DNA from: Diogma glabrata
Lineage: Eukaryota > Arthropoda > Insecta > Diptera > Cylindrotomidae
Assembly: GCA_963693315.1 (NCBI GenBank)
Contig: OY856187.1
Coordinates: 45,408,235 to 45,472,234, forward strand
Direction of reading: 5' to 3'
DNA length: 64,000 nucleotides
Part shown: one piece after another, positions 32,450 to 43,485 of the stretch
Layout of the letters: each line of letters opens with the position of its first letter
How positions within the stretch are numbered: position 1 is the first letter of the stretch
Program-made: the position numbers and the translations under genes
The notes under the pieces: model-generated
What the model was told of the DNA's origin: nothing
Seen by the model: only the letters and a program-made list of their open reading frames with translations
The model's database searches: none

Positions 32450-33340
32450 GGTTGCTACGCACACTCCATGATTAACCATTCAGTCTTCATTAATGCTTTG
32501 CATAATTCATGTTTAATCATCTATTTCTTCGGTTGCTACGCACACTCAATGATTAAACCTTTAGTCTTCGTCAATGCTCTGCATAATCCAGGTTTAATTA
32601 TTTATTTCTTCGGTTGCTACGCACACTCAATGATTAAACCTTTAGTCTTCGTCAATGCTCTGCATAATCCAGGTTTAATCATCTATTTCTTCGGTTGCTA
32701 CGCACACTCAATGATTAAACCTTTAGTCTTCGTCAATGCTCTGCAAAATCCAGGTTTAATCATCTATTTCTTCGGTTGCTACGCACACTCAATGATTAAA
32801 CCTTTAGTCTTCGTCAATGCTCTGCATAATCCAGGTTTAATCATCTATTTCTTCGGTTGCTACGCACACTCAATGATTAAACCTTTAGTCTTCGTCAATG
32901 CTCTGCATAATCCAGGTTTAATCATCTATTTCTTCGGTTGCTACGCACACTCAATGATTAAACCTTTAGTCTTCGTCAATGCTCTGCATAATCCAGGTTT
33001 AATCATCTATTTCTTCGGTTGCTACGCACACTCAATGATTAAACCTTTAGTCTTCGTCAATGCTCTGCATAATCCAGGTTTAATCATCTATTTCTTCGGT
33101 TGCTACGCACACTCAATGATTAAACCTTTAGTCTTCGTCAATGCTCTGCATAATCCAGGTTTAATCATCTATTTCTTCGGTTGCTACGCACACTCAATGA
33201 TTAAACCTTTAGTCTTCGTCAATGCTCTGCATAATCCAGGTTTAATTATTTATCTCTTGGGTTGCTACGCACACTCAATGATTAAACCTTTAGTCGTCGT
33301 CAATGCTCAGCACATTTAATGGTTAATCCGCTATAACGTC
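32450..33340 (+). repeat. 81-bp tandem array, eleven copies, open in one frame
   Basis: GGTTGCTACGCACACTC recurs every 81 bp from 32450 to 33260 (ten exact periods). Central copies are virtually identical; the outer ones are diverged. Since 81 is divisible by 3 and one phase has no stop, a 300-codon frame (32417-33319) results, repeating a 27-residue hydrophobic unit that contains GCYAHSMIKPL. The start has no special context and there is no signal peptide. Most likely a non-coding satellite within the BEL 3' region. Confidence 0.92.
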
Positions 33341-34205
33341 AGCTACACACGCACATTAAATGATTTTATCCGTCATGATTTTGGACTAATTCAAATTTTA
33401 AATTCACTGTCATCAATTTCGTCGATTGACTCGTCTTCGAAAGTATTTTAATATACGAGTCATTGTCTCTATCGATCAGAATATTCATCGTCTCAATTTG
33501 CGTCATCTGTAATTCCATTTAGGAAGCAGAAACTATTATCAGTTAGGTCCAATTCAAAATCTAATCGCGTTACTCATGTATCACCACTTCACAACGTCAG
33601 TTCCGTTTTGAGTCGTTTACCATTGTCGCTTTGTTACAATCATAACACCACCGTTGGTCGAGTCCACAAAATCAGTATTTAGCAAGCTTGATGAAGGTCT
33701 CAAGTTGTTGCCTGCGTCACTAAGAACTACACGTTACTGCCCATCGTGAACTCTAGCATACTATTCAACCAACCTCAACGGCAGAAAGTACACTGATACT
33801 TACAGTAATGCGAGCTTTTAAACTTCACTTCTTGTCATTTGGCATCTCTCATGATATCTCATGTTCAATTGTAAATAAAAAAAGTACATAATCACAACAG
33901 TTGTTGTTGATAAATTTATTCAAAATAAAAAAATTTTTTTGTTTTTGTAAAAATAAACATTTCTAAAGCAAAAAAATGATAATTGGTTATGAACCAGAAA
34001 TAAGTATCTTAAAACTAGTAGTAACATAATTTTCTGAATTAAAGTAACTTACATAAAATGTTCTGAATTAAAATTAAAGTGGTCATATGACATACTTATG
34101 ATATTAGCTATAAGTTGTTAACTCTCTGAATTTTTAAACATCCAATTAGATTAATAGTTTTCATCAATTCATGATTTATAATAATTTATATAAGTAATTA
34201 TCGTC
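33341..34205. other. BEL 3' non-coding region, distal part
   Basis: No reading frame or repeat was recognised between the 81-bp array and the polypurine tract. It contains scattered CGTC/GTCG-rich segments similar in composition to the arrays. Confidence 0.5.
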
Positions 34206-34218
34206 AAAGGCGGGAATA

Positions 34219-36345
34219 TGTTGACAACGGACAGAGCTGTTCGAAATAATAAAACAATAATGTTATGTAAATAGTCATACTTACCAATAATATCTCTGTC
34301 CTTCGTCAAAATATTTGTTGAATAACCTCAGTCAACATTTCGTGGCTGTTTTGTTTTGTTGTCTCTGAAAAAAGAAAGAAAAAAATTGACTTGTATTAAT
34401 TGGTTAATTACTTTAATTTAAGCTGTTAATTTAAGTTTCTTAATTAACTTTGCTTAGCCGTCGGGATTTTTATTAACACTGGATATTGTCTGTCTGCAAA
34501 CATTAAAATTATTTATATTAAGTAGTTCAGAACTTACAAGTCTTGCAATCCATGACATCTCCAGCTGTTGATGTTTCCGATCCATAGAATAATACTGAAA
34601 GAGAAAGGTTTTATTAATTTATTGTTTGTAATTTAATCAAATAATTTTACCTTTAATATTATTGTTTTTTGAAATGTCAATTTTTGACATTTAGTTTTCA
34701 TCTGATGAGTTCACGTTCTCACCACTTGGCAAGATTTATCATATCTTGTGTCGATACGACAGTATTTAGTACTAATTTATGCTAATGTTGAACACGTGAG
34801 CTCTGCAGTCAATAAAATGATTAGTTTTTTGGCTATATATTTTAGATTTTATGATTAATAAGGCTTCTTCTTCGTTTAATTTCTGACAAGTGATGGTTAA
34901 TTTTTGAGTAGTTAATTTAATACAAATAATGTTCAGAAGAAATGTAAAATTAATGTGAATTATAAAACATTGTAAAACAAAAATGTTTTTAAAATAAAAT
35001 AAATAGTTCTACATTTAATTGGTGAAATTGTGCAGTGGTGTTTTTTATGTTCATCTGCCTGCCAGTGTGATACCGAAAGTATTGTTGCATGGCCGCCATA
35101 TTTAAGCATCCGAATATCTGATTGTAATGCTGATTAATTTTCACAAGGAGTGAAATTCATGTTACAAGCCCTATTTGGCACAGTGTCTTCAAACATTTTT
35201 TACTTCTTATGAAACTCATTTTTTAATTCATTGCCCTTTTTTAGGCAATACAATAATTACTAGCACATGCCAACTGAGGCATTGATGAGTTGGCACACAA
35301 TGATCATCATCATCATCATCATTCATATATGCTGCTGCTAGGCGTGATAACAGTGGACACGCTTTACAATTCATAACATATTATTTTATCCGTCGTCATC
35401 ATTGCTAGGCGTGCTAACTGTGGACACGCACATTATCCATCAACTTATATTATGTCATCGCTCATCATATATTACTTTATCAGTCGTCATCATTGTTAGG
35501 CGTGCTAACTGTGGACACGCACATTATTCATCAATTTATATTATGTCATCGCTCATCATATATTACTTTATCAGTCGTCATCATTGTTAGGCGTGCTAAC
35601 TGTGGACACGCACATTATTCATCAATTTATATTATGTCATCGCTCATCATATATTACTTTATCAGTCGTCATCATTGTTAGGCGTGCTAACTGTGGACAC
35701 GCACATTATCCATCAACTTATATTATGTCATCGCTCATCATATATTATTTTATCAGTCGTCATCATTGTTAGGCGTGCTAACTGTGGACACGCACATTAT
35801 CCATCAACTTATATTATGTCATCGCTCATCATATATTATTTTATCAGTCTTCATCATTGTTAGGCGTGCTAACTGTGGACACGCACACAACCAATCAATT
35901 TATATTATATCATCAGTCGTCACATATTATATTATCAGTCGCATTCATATCATATCATCAGTCGTCATCATCATCTTCTGCCATTGCTAGGCGTGATAAC
36001 AGTGGACACGCATACTATCAATCAAGTTATATCATATCACCAGTCGTCATATATTATATTATCAGTCGCATTCATACTATATTATCAGTCGCCATCATCA
36101 TCTCCTATCATTGCTAGGCGTGATAACAGTGGACACGCATAACATCAATCAATTTATATTACATCATCAGTCGTCATACATTATTATTATCAGCCGTCAT
36201 CATCAACATTTGCCATTCTTAGGCGCGATAACTGAGGACACGCATATAATAAAACCAAAATTCTTGATAGCTCTCTGGCTTTTTATTTAACGTCGGTCGT
36301 CAAAAAGAAAACATACAGTCCACTGCCAAGTCAGAGGCGCCATCA
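34219..36345 (+). repeat. 3' LTR of the BEL/Pao element
   Basis: Same length and landmarks as 23292-25418, shifted by exactly 10,927 bp at the start, at all tandem units and at the end. The AATAAA signal is at 36248-36253. It is preceded by AAAGGCGGGAATA (about 34206-34218), a probable polypurine tract. Confidence 0.94.
35332..36242 (+). repeat. 91-bp tandem array in the 3' LTR
   Basis: Exact counterpart of the 5' LTR array, shifted by 10,927 bp, with the same ten core motifs. Confidence 0.93.
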
Positions 36346-36350
36346 TATAG
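36346..36350. repeat. target site duplication, right (TATAG)
   Basis: Directly follows the CATCA end of the 3' LTR and equals 23287-23291. Confidence 0.93.
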
Positions 36351-36500
36351 ATTAAATAACGGTTCGAGAAAAAATTCAATGTTTTACTCGGACTAAAAAT
36401 GGATTTTGGAACTAGTAAAATTGCGGTACTCTGCTATCGCGTCGCACCGCAACATTTTTACTCGTCCCAAAATCCATCGTTTTTTGTCCTAGTCAAACAA
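36351..36500. repeat. imperfect inverted repeat beside the BEL insertion
   Basis: GGACTAAAAATGGATTTTGG (from about 36389) is mirrored by CCAAAATCCATCG...TTTTTGTCC (to about 36490) around a CG-rich core with TGCGGT/ACCGCA. It is a small fold-back element lying directly next to the BEL target site, similar in style to 17367-17473. Confidence 0.7.
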
Positions 36501-36659
36501 ATATCTATAGAAAACACAAAATAAATAGATTAAAAAATAAAATTTTGAAGCATTACAATAAATCGTTTTTTATAAATCAAAGTAGCCTGTTTTTTTATAC
36601 CATTTTGGTTTTTGTCATGGCGAACTTTTTTTCAAGCAATCGAATCGTGTTATAGATCC

Positions 36660-36945
36660 AAAAAACAGTAGATCGATAATCTAGATCGAGATCCATGTCA
36701 CCAAATTATATCATCGAATGGTTTTGAAATTGAAAAATCATTAGATCGAAATATTTAATCACCGAAAATTCATTTCACCGAAAAGTCATTACATCCAAAC
36801 ATCACATCAACGAAAATCGAAAATTTAATTCATAAAATCGAAAAATCATTTGATAGAAATTCGTAAAATAGAATAAAAAATCACATTATAGAAATATCAT
36901 AACATTAATTACATCGAAAAATCATTCAGAAGAAATACAGGGTAC
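36660..36945. repeat. degenerate ATCGAAAAATCATT minisatellite
   Basis: About twenty loosely repeated units of 12-16 bp built around ATCGAAAAATCATT and CACCGAAAATCATT. Unit length is not constant, so this is an old, decayed array. No coding content. Confidence 0.65.
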
Positions 36946-37004
36946 GCGCTAGTTCGTGAATGTGAATATGTTGAATTGTAAATTCAAATGTCATTATTTT
37001 TGTA

Positions 37005-37255
37005 TGGATTTATTTCTACTATTTGATTTATTTCTACATATTATTTCAAATTTTTTTGTTACTAAATTTTCGATTGCCGAGGAAAAGACATATTAAAATT
37101 AAAGTATGGTCTTAGGAAACAATGCATTAAAGTGAATTATTTCTAAAACACATACTTTAATTTTAATACCCCATTTCCTCAGCAATCGAAAATTTAGTAA
37201 TAAAAAATTTGCCTGAATATATAGAAATAAATAGTAGAGAATGTATAGAAATAAA
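37005..37255. repeat. fold-back element with about 120-bp arms
   Basis: TTACTAAATTTTCGATTGCCGAGGAAA (from 37059) is mirrored by TTTCCTCAGCAATCGAAAATTTAGTAA (to 37200). The similarity extends outward (TATTTCTACTATTTGATTTATTTCTA versus its diverged mirror near 37225-37250) and inward (TATTAAAATTAAAGTATG). A MITE-like element; a target duplication is not clear. Confidence 0.8.
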
Positions 37256-38811
37256 AGTGTGTGAAATGTGCATTATTTGTGTATGTTACAAAAACCCCGT
37301 GAACAAAATTGTGCATAAAACATGTCATGTACATGATGTTCACCACACCGTGCACATGTCGTAAAACGCATTACCACACGTTTCACACAAATGATAGCCA
37401 CATGTTTTACGAATTATAAAAAACGAAGCGAATGGAAACTTATTTAATGACAAGAAAAATAAACAAAGAATAAAAAAATAGAGATTTGAAAAAGTAGTTT
37501 AACATTTTCTAAAATGGCTGGTTTCATTTAACTTTTTATGAGATAATATGAGTTTTGTAATAATAATAAATTGATGAATTTTATTTTATTTTCATATAAA
37601 ACTATGTGCGAATGAAATTGTTTTGTGAAGGTAAGAAAAACAAAGTCAAAAAGGGAAGGACACTCGTTTTTGGCAATAACTCAAAAACTAAGCTGTCGAA
37701 AATTCATTGAAATTTTTATTTCCATCTTAATATATGATTTTTTGTAACACCAACACTTTAAAAATTAAAAAAAAAACAAAATTGATTTGATTTCTAATTT
37801 TTATTGTACTACGCGTTTCAATCTGATGAAGATCATCGACAGGTAATATTTTGTAACTGTGATTACTGTATAACTACAAAAAATCATATATTAAAATGAA
37901 TAATTCATATCACTCCGAAATTGTTTTTCATATTATTTCCATCTTTTTCGATTTTTCTAAACCAAACTCGATTCCTTAAAAAAAACTTTTGTTTTTCGAT
38001 CTCCTTATCTATGTCCATAAAATATAGATAAAAACAAATATTTGAAATTTTTTTGTTATCAGCAAACTTTTAACAACTGTAGAAAATTTCGAGTTGATAG
38101 CACTATTATAGTTTGTGATTAAATCGATTATGTAGAAATTCAGACGGACACCGAAGTCTCACCAATAGCGTACCGGTTTTACTTTTTCAAAGTACAGAAT
38201 TCTAAAAAACGTTTTTCTCTAAAACGAAGCAATTTAAATTTAAATCAGATATAAATGAATAAAAAAAATTAATTAATTTACAAATTAGTGAATTTTTTTA
38301 GAAGTAGTTCAATACGCAATTGCAGAAGATTCTATTAAATGAAGTTTTTCAAATTTAAAAGTAAACAACCACCATTATACATCACCAATACAAACATATT
38401 CACATCAACTTTTATTCTATGTTCTTTTCAACTCATAATTTTTAAATTGATTTAAGAAACTGAAAAGAAACCACATAACTATTTTTTAACCAAGTGTGAA
38501 ATAAAAAATATTTATTAATGATACAGTCATAAAAAACGTATTTTTTGTGCATGAGATACGAAAATAATTTTTAAAACACATGCACAAAAAAATATTGTGC
38601 TAAAATAAAATAACCGAAAAATATATTTTTTGCACATAAACCCTACAACATATTTTACATTCTTGTAACGGACACCTCTTCAAGTCGCGTGACTATGTTT
38701 ATATTTTTAAAATTTATTAATATTATAACATTATTTATTTAAACTATTTCATTGATGAAATCAAGGTTTGGTGGCGCTTTTCATGTTTGGTCGATTTTAT
38801 AAAATCAAATT
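37256..38811. other. non-coding AT-rich stretch
   Basis: No gene was seen. A 20-bp perfect inverted pair, TTAATATATGATTTTTTGTA (about 37727) and its mirror (about 37875), lies around the sequence ATCTGATGAAGATCATCG. The rest is unremarkable. Confidence 0.4.
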
Positions 38812-39008
38812 TAATTTAGCAGCTTAGTACAATGTATCAGCGAACTGAACTGAAATCTACCTTTAATTTTTAATACAAATATTACAATGAAGATGGCACA
38901 CTTTATTTTATATTTAAATATCTTAAATTTGTTAAACAAATTATATAATCAATAATTAATTAATAAATATTTAATAAATTTTGCGCATTTGTTTTAAAAA
39001 CTATTACT
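38812..39008 (+). repeat. dispersed AT-rich repeat C, copy 2
   Basis: Same orientation as 17187-17373. It shares TTAGTACAAT, ATTACAATGAAGATGGCACACTTTA and TTTTGCGCATTTGTTTT...TATTACTAG, with many substitutions. Confidence 0.7.
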
Positions 39009-39204
39009 AGCCCTCTTGTTTGAAAATTGCGAAAATTTGAAATTTTTTCTTGGACCACAAACGTCTTCATTTTGAAGGCAATTTAATGCACATAAAATTT
39101 TTTTTTTAAATATCAGTTTGTTAGCATTTTTCCTGTAGAATATAGTAAAAATATTTTTAAAAAATTTGAGGGTAGTTTTTTCCCTTATTTTGGAGTTTTA
39201 AAGT

Positions 39205-39730
39205 TTAAAATTTTTTCGAGATGTATGACATGTTTTTTTTTAATTTGTTTTTGTTATGTTTAGTTAAAAATTGTACTAATTGGAAGTAGTATCGAAGTGA
39301 TCACTAAAAGGTGCTTAAGGTAGAAAAACACAGTTTCCACTTAGTTCTAAAACTTTGTAGTTTTTTTCCTCGGAAATGGCACCATGTAGGAAAATTTTTC
39401 CCTTGACAGTTCTGACTTAAAATTTTACGTAGATTACGCATATATTATTTGTTTAGCAAAACTCGTTAATTTAAAAAATATTGTCAACCATATTGAAGCC
39501 GCCATTTTAGGTTTTAATAATTTGACACCGGATTTGAACTTAGTGATCATGATTATCTTATAATACATTCTTTGAACTTTAATTTCCATTTTACAGCACA
39601 AGATATAACATAACAACTGACTCACATCGATACTACTTCTATCACGCAACAAGAATTAATTGAAAGTGCATATTTTAAGGTAAATATAACAAAAAAAAAT
39701 TTTTTAAAACCTGTCATACATTTCGAAATA
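39205..39730. repeat. imperfect fold-back element
   Basis: TTTCGAGATGTATGACATGTTTTTTTTT (from 39212) is mirrored by ATTTTTTAAAACCTGTCATACATTTCGAAA (to 39727), and GGAAGTAGTATCGAAGTGA (39283) by TCACATCGATACTACTTCTA (39622). Diverged arms of roughly 150-200 bp. Non-coding MITE-like element. Confidence 0.7.
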
Positions 39731-40122
39731 GTTATTTATTTATCTAGAACGAAAAGTAAAACTTTAAAGTACGAGTTAGTTGTTTACTAGTGAAATTACT
39801 AGTGAGTACCCTTTTTTTTTATTTATTTATTTATTCTCAAAGAAAAATAAGAAAATCTGACTAGCCAGTGAATTAATTATTCCTTGAAGGATAGTCAGAT
39901 TTTCCAAATAGAAAAATATTTAGTACAATAAAAACATATAAACAATTAGCGATATATAAACAAAAATAAGTAACACATATATGTATAACAAAACCAAAAA
40001 AAAATACCATACAATAAAAAAAATGCTCACCTTTTAAAACACTTTTCGTTTGAGGTAAATACAAAATTTTTTTTCATACTGTAAATTCATTAAAATAAAA
40101 AGCAATGAGTTTTAAATTTTGC
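39731..40122. other. non-coding stretch
   Basis: AT-rich. Two mirrored AAAATCTGACTAGCCAGTG / AGTCAGATTTTCC segments near 39850 and 39895 form a short hairpin. No gene was seen. Confidence 0.4.
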
Positions 40123-40132
40123 TCAAAAAGTT

Positions 40133-40283
40133 GAACTTTAACGTCCTAGGACTTTATCAAATTTTATAAAGTCCTAGGACGTTAAAGTTCAATGTTTATG
40201 GTACAAAAAGTAGAACTTTAACGTCATAGGACTTTATAAAATTTTATAAAGTCCTAGGACATTAAAGTTTAACTTTTTGTACC
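40133..40283. repeat. two adjacent near-perfect palindromes with a shared arm
   Basis: Palindrome 1 (40133-40190) has 25-bp perfect arms GAACTTTAACGTCCTAGG... and an 8-bp spacer. Palindrome 2 (40200-40283) is an 84-bp near-perfect palindrome with GGTACAAAAAGT ends and no spacer. All four arms share the core TTTAACGTCCTAGGACTTTAT, itself containing the palindrome GTCCTAGGAC. Confidence 0.93.
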
Positions 40284-40604
40284 ATAAAGAATCCGAAAAA
40301 GGTCGTTTTAGATATCAGTATGAAATAAAATTGATTTTAAAATTTCAAACCCCAAAATAAGAATAAATATTTTTATGGTATTTTACGGGAAAAATGCTAA
40401 AGAGCTAGTATTTTTTTGAAGACGAAAATAAAGACGTTTGTCGTTCTAGAAAAACATTCAAATTTGTGACCATCACTGACGGCAAGGGGTTGGCCAAAAA
40501 ATCTAAAAAAATTCAAAAAAAATTTTCTGTTTGGAAACTTTTAATCCTCAAAATTTGGAGACAAAAAATTTGTTGTTTGTTCCCGTTCAGGTGGAATGTC
40601 AAAT

Positions 40605-41079
40605 TAGTCCCTGGGGCAGCGCCGATTTCATGCGACGATTTCCACATATTTTATACTTGACGCGTGACGCGCCTGTCTTTGGCGAGCCTGAAAGTATTTG
40701 TTCTGCGATTTTTTTTAAACTGTGGGAGTTGGAAATTTGTTTTAGAACAAGAGGGTAAGGTTGTCCGACCAAAATGTGTCTACTATTGTCGAGTCCGACA
40801 ACTTACATTTTGGTATGTTTGGGTTGTCGGACTAGACAATAGCAGACAATTTTTTGTCAGACAAGGTTCTAAATCAAATTTCCAACCCCCATAGTTAAAA
40901 AAACAAAAATTTACAAGATCCCGGGCAATCGGCATTTTTTAGAGCATTTCGAACGCAAAAGCGGCCGATTTGAGAAAAATCGCAGAACAAAAGTTTTCGG
41001 GCTCATCAAGGACAGGCGCCTCACAAAGTATAAAATATGTGGTAGTTATCACATGAAATCAGCGCCGGCCCAGGGACTA
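40605..41079. repeat. long fold-back element
   Basis: TAGTCCCTGGGGCAGCGCCG followed by CACATATTTTATACTT and CGCCTGTC (40605-40680) mirrors 41000-41079. TGGGAGTTGGAAATTTG (40723) mirrors CAAATTTCCAACCCCCATA (40877). The centre has its own stem of TTGTCCGAC/GTCGGAC type. The right arm holds about 75 extra bases. Higher GC than the surroundings. Small frames here (40466-40894) are by-products of the repeat. Confidence 0.82.
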
Positions 41080-41099
41080 CATATTTACTATCGTAGAAA

Positions 41100-41225
41100 A
41101 AAATGGATTTCCTGCGCGAGATGAAAACGTTTTTCGTTCATAAACATGCCTCACTCGACGTTGGCGCGTCTCGTGAATAAATGTATGCCCACAAAAAACG
41201 ATGTTTTCATCTCTTGTAAGAAAAT
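41100..41225. repeat. inverted repeat
   Basis: GCGCGAGATGAAAACGTTTTTCG (from 41115) is mirrored, with differences, by CGATGTTTTCATCTC (to 41215), and the centre contains GGCGCGTCTCGTGAATAAATG, which pairs with the left part. A smaller relative of the neighbouring fold-back. Confidence 0.6.
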
Positions 41226-41299
41226 ACGCTATATTCAAATGATACTGATTAATAGAATAAACCCTGAAAGTGACGTTAACATCCCGCAATGCCAGGTAG

Positions 41300-43485
41300 T
41301 GCTGTGTGTAATCACTTTATCGAATGCATCTACATAAAGCATCGTACTCCGAATGTTTTGAGTATAGTGTTCAACCGCTCTGTACGGTTTGAATATATAT
41401 TCATATTTAAATTTAAAAAACAATTTTTAAAAATTAAATTAAGTTGTGCAAATGTTTTTTTTTAAATTCAAAAAAAGATTTTGTGCTATTTTAATATAAT
41501 AATTTTTTTAAAAAATTTTTAGAGCCTGAAATATCAAAACTGAATATGGTTTATATTCGTGTATTGAGATTCATCTTTTAGTTTTAAAATGCGATTTGTG
41601 ACAATTAAATAATTTCACACAATTCTTGTAAACCTTAAATGTGTGAACAAAATAATTATCCACCCTCTACTCCAAGTAATTTAAGAAACAAAATTCTGAG
41701 TTATTTCGATTTATATCTTGCTATCAACAAAAATTAAATATAATTTATTATTATAATTATAATTCATTATTTTTACTATTTTTATTACTTCGGTTGAAAA
41801 TAAAATTAATTATTATTTATTATATAAATTATTTACTTACTTATGTTATCAAGTAACATAGATTGTTTTCTAATAAAATATAAATCCACGATAAGCTGTG
41901 TACACACAAACAAAGATTTAATTTAAGATCATAAATCTTCAAAACGTGACATTTTTAAATTTTTTGTTAAATCAAAGGAGAATAAGACTTAAAATTCATA
42001 ATTTTGAAATTAATTTATTTTTAAAAAACAATTTTTATGAAACATTTTCAGAATCGATTGTAGCAGCAAAGAAGCTTATTTACAAACTAAGTTATTTTGG
42101 GAAATCATGAACCATATTAAATATAAGTGCGACATATATCACTGTCTGTAGATAAATATATTATCAAATATTTACCCAAGTGCAAATCGATTGATTTCCT
42201 TAAGAAAAATTGTTTTTGTTTGTACTGCTAAAACTTTACTCAATCTTGTAAATTTAAAAGAAAAACAAAAAGTTTTCTGATCAAGAAAATTCAAATACAT
42301 AAGTAAAACATAAAACGATTAAAAGAGGAAAATATTGAGAAAGCAAAAAAGGAAAGAAAAACTTTAGAAATTTGATCAATATAAAACAGTTTTGATTTTT
42401 CTAAAATAAAAAAAAATAAAAATCGTTTAAAAGTAAATCAAGTGCGAAATTTAAATTAGGAGGAAATTGTTTTTATGGTGCTTGTAACAGTCAAACTTAA
42501 GTTGATTTTATTTGTTTAGAAAATGAGATAGGAGTGAAAAAAGGAAGAAGAAAGAAAAACAAAATTGTTTATCGAGATTTTCCTTTTGGAGATCATGACC
42601 ATAAATAAGCGACAACATTTTACGTTTTATTCCAGGAACAACAATGACAAAAATCCGGGAAAAAACAAAAACATAGCTACCAACCATTACAATAAAAAGA
42701 TAGAACACACTAAAAATTCAAAACTTATAAAATATATTATAAAAATGATTGACAAGGAATTTTAATGAAATTCTGAACTTTGTTTTCTTTTCATTCTTTT
42801 GAATTAATATAATATAAAGAAAATTTCCCTTTTTGTTTATTTCATGGAGGCAAAGAGAATCAAAAAATTTATTTAATTAAAAAACACTAACATAAAAAAT
42901 TTTAAAACAAAAATTTGGGAAAGGGGCGTGAAAACAAACACAAGGATTTAAATTTCATTTAAAAAAAACTGTTATTGATAGATGAACTTTTTATGAAAAA
43001 AACACTTCAAACCACCAAACAGGAATTCTTTAATTTGTCTCAAAAAATGTTAATACTAAGCGTCTTAACAGTTCTAAATGAAGAGCTGTTCTGTCATTCG
43101 ATTAATATCATTCGATCATTTTATGTCAAATTTAAACGATTTGAAAGTCGTAACATACTACAAATGAACTGTGGAAAATAAAATATTTCGTATAAAATAA
43201 AGCCAGCACTTTTAGTGATGTTAGAAATATATAAAATAGAGTAAGTGTGACACTATTGTGTCAATTTTATTAGATTATGTCTTATATCTTTTATAGAATA
43301 GTGTTCAGATTCTATAGAATAGATAGAATTTAAATTTAAAGTAGGATAGTAAGTTAGTAAGATTTAGAACGATTTTACGATTCCGTCATTAAGTGGTTAA
43401 TTATTTATTATAATTAGAATGTGAACAGAAAATGGTAGAGCGAAGAGGCGATTCGCAAGAGCATTCTAAAAACATTCGTTGGAAG
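41300..43485. other. non-coding AT-rich stretch
   Basis: About 2.2 kb with no convincing frame. Short frames around 42508-42765 and 42975-43181 are Lys/Asn/Phe-rich, as expected by chance in AT-rich DNA. Confidence 0.4.

Larger units (their letters stand above)
23292..36345 (+). mobile_element. full-length BEL/Pao LTR retrotransposon
   Basis: 13,054 bp. The LTRs are 2127 bp each (23292-25418 and 34219-36345, constant offset 10,927) with TG..CA ends. TATAG duplications lie at 23287-23291 and 36346-36350; 5 bp is the usual size for BEL/Pao. There is a tRNA-Tyr PBS, one intact Gag-Pol frame, and a long non-coding 3' region. By eye the LTRs look identical, so the insertion should be recent and possibly active. 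LTRs over 2 kb and over 3 kb of 3' non-coding sequence with two satellite-like arrays are unusual for the group. Confidence 0.96.

Noticed and set aside
32450..33340. CRISPR-like array
   Set aside because: The units are contiguous 81-bp tandem copies with no unique spacers, inside a eukaryotic retrotransposon.
23292..36345. Segmental duplication of a 2.1-kb unit
   Set aside because: The two copies are LTRs: they have TG..CA ends, a 5-bp target duplication outside, and a PBS and polypurine tract inside.
42508..43181. Small Lys/Asn/Phe-rich frames
   Set aside because: Composition and length expected by chance in AT-rich DNA.
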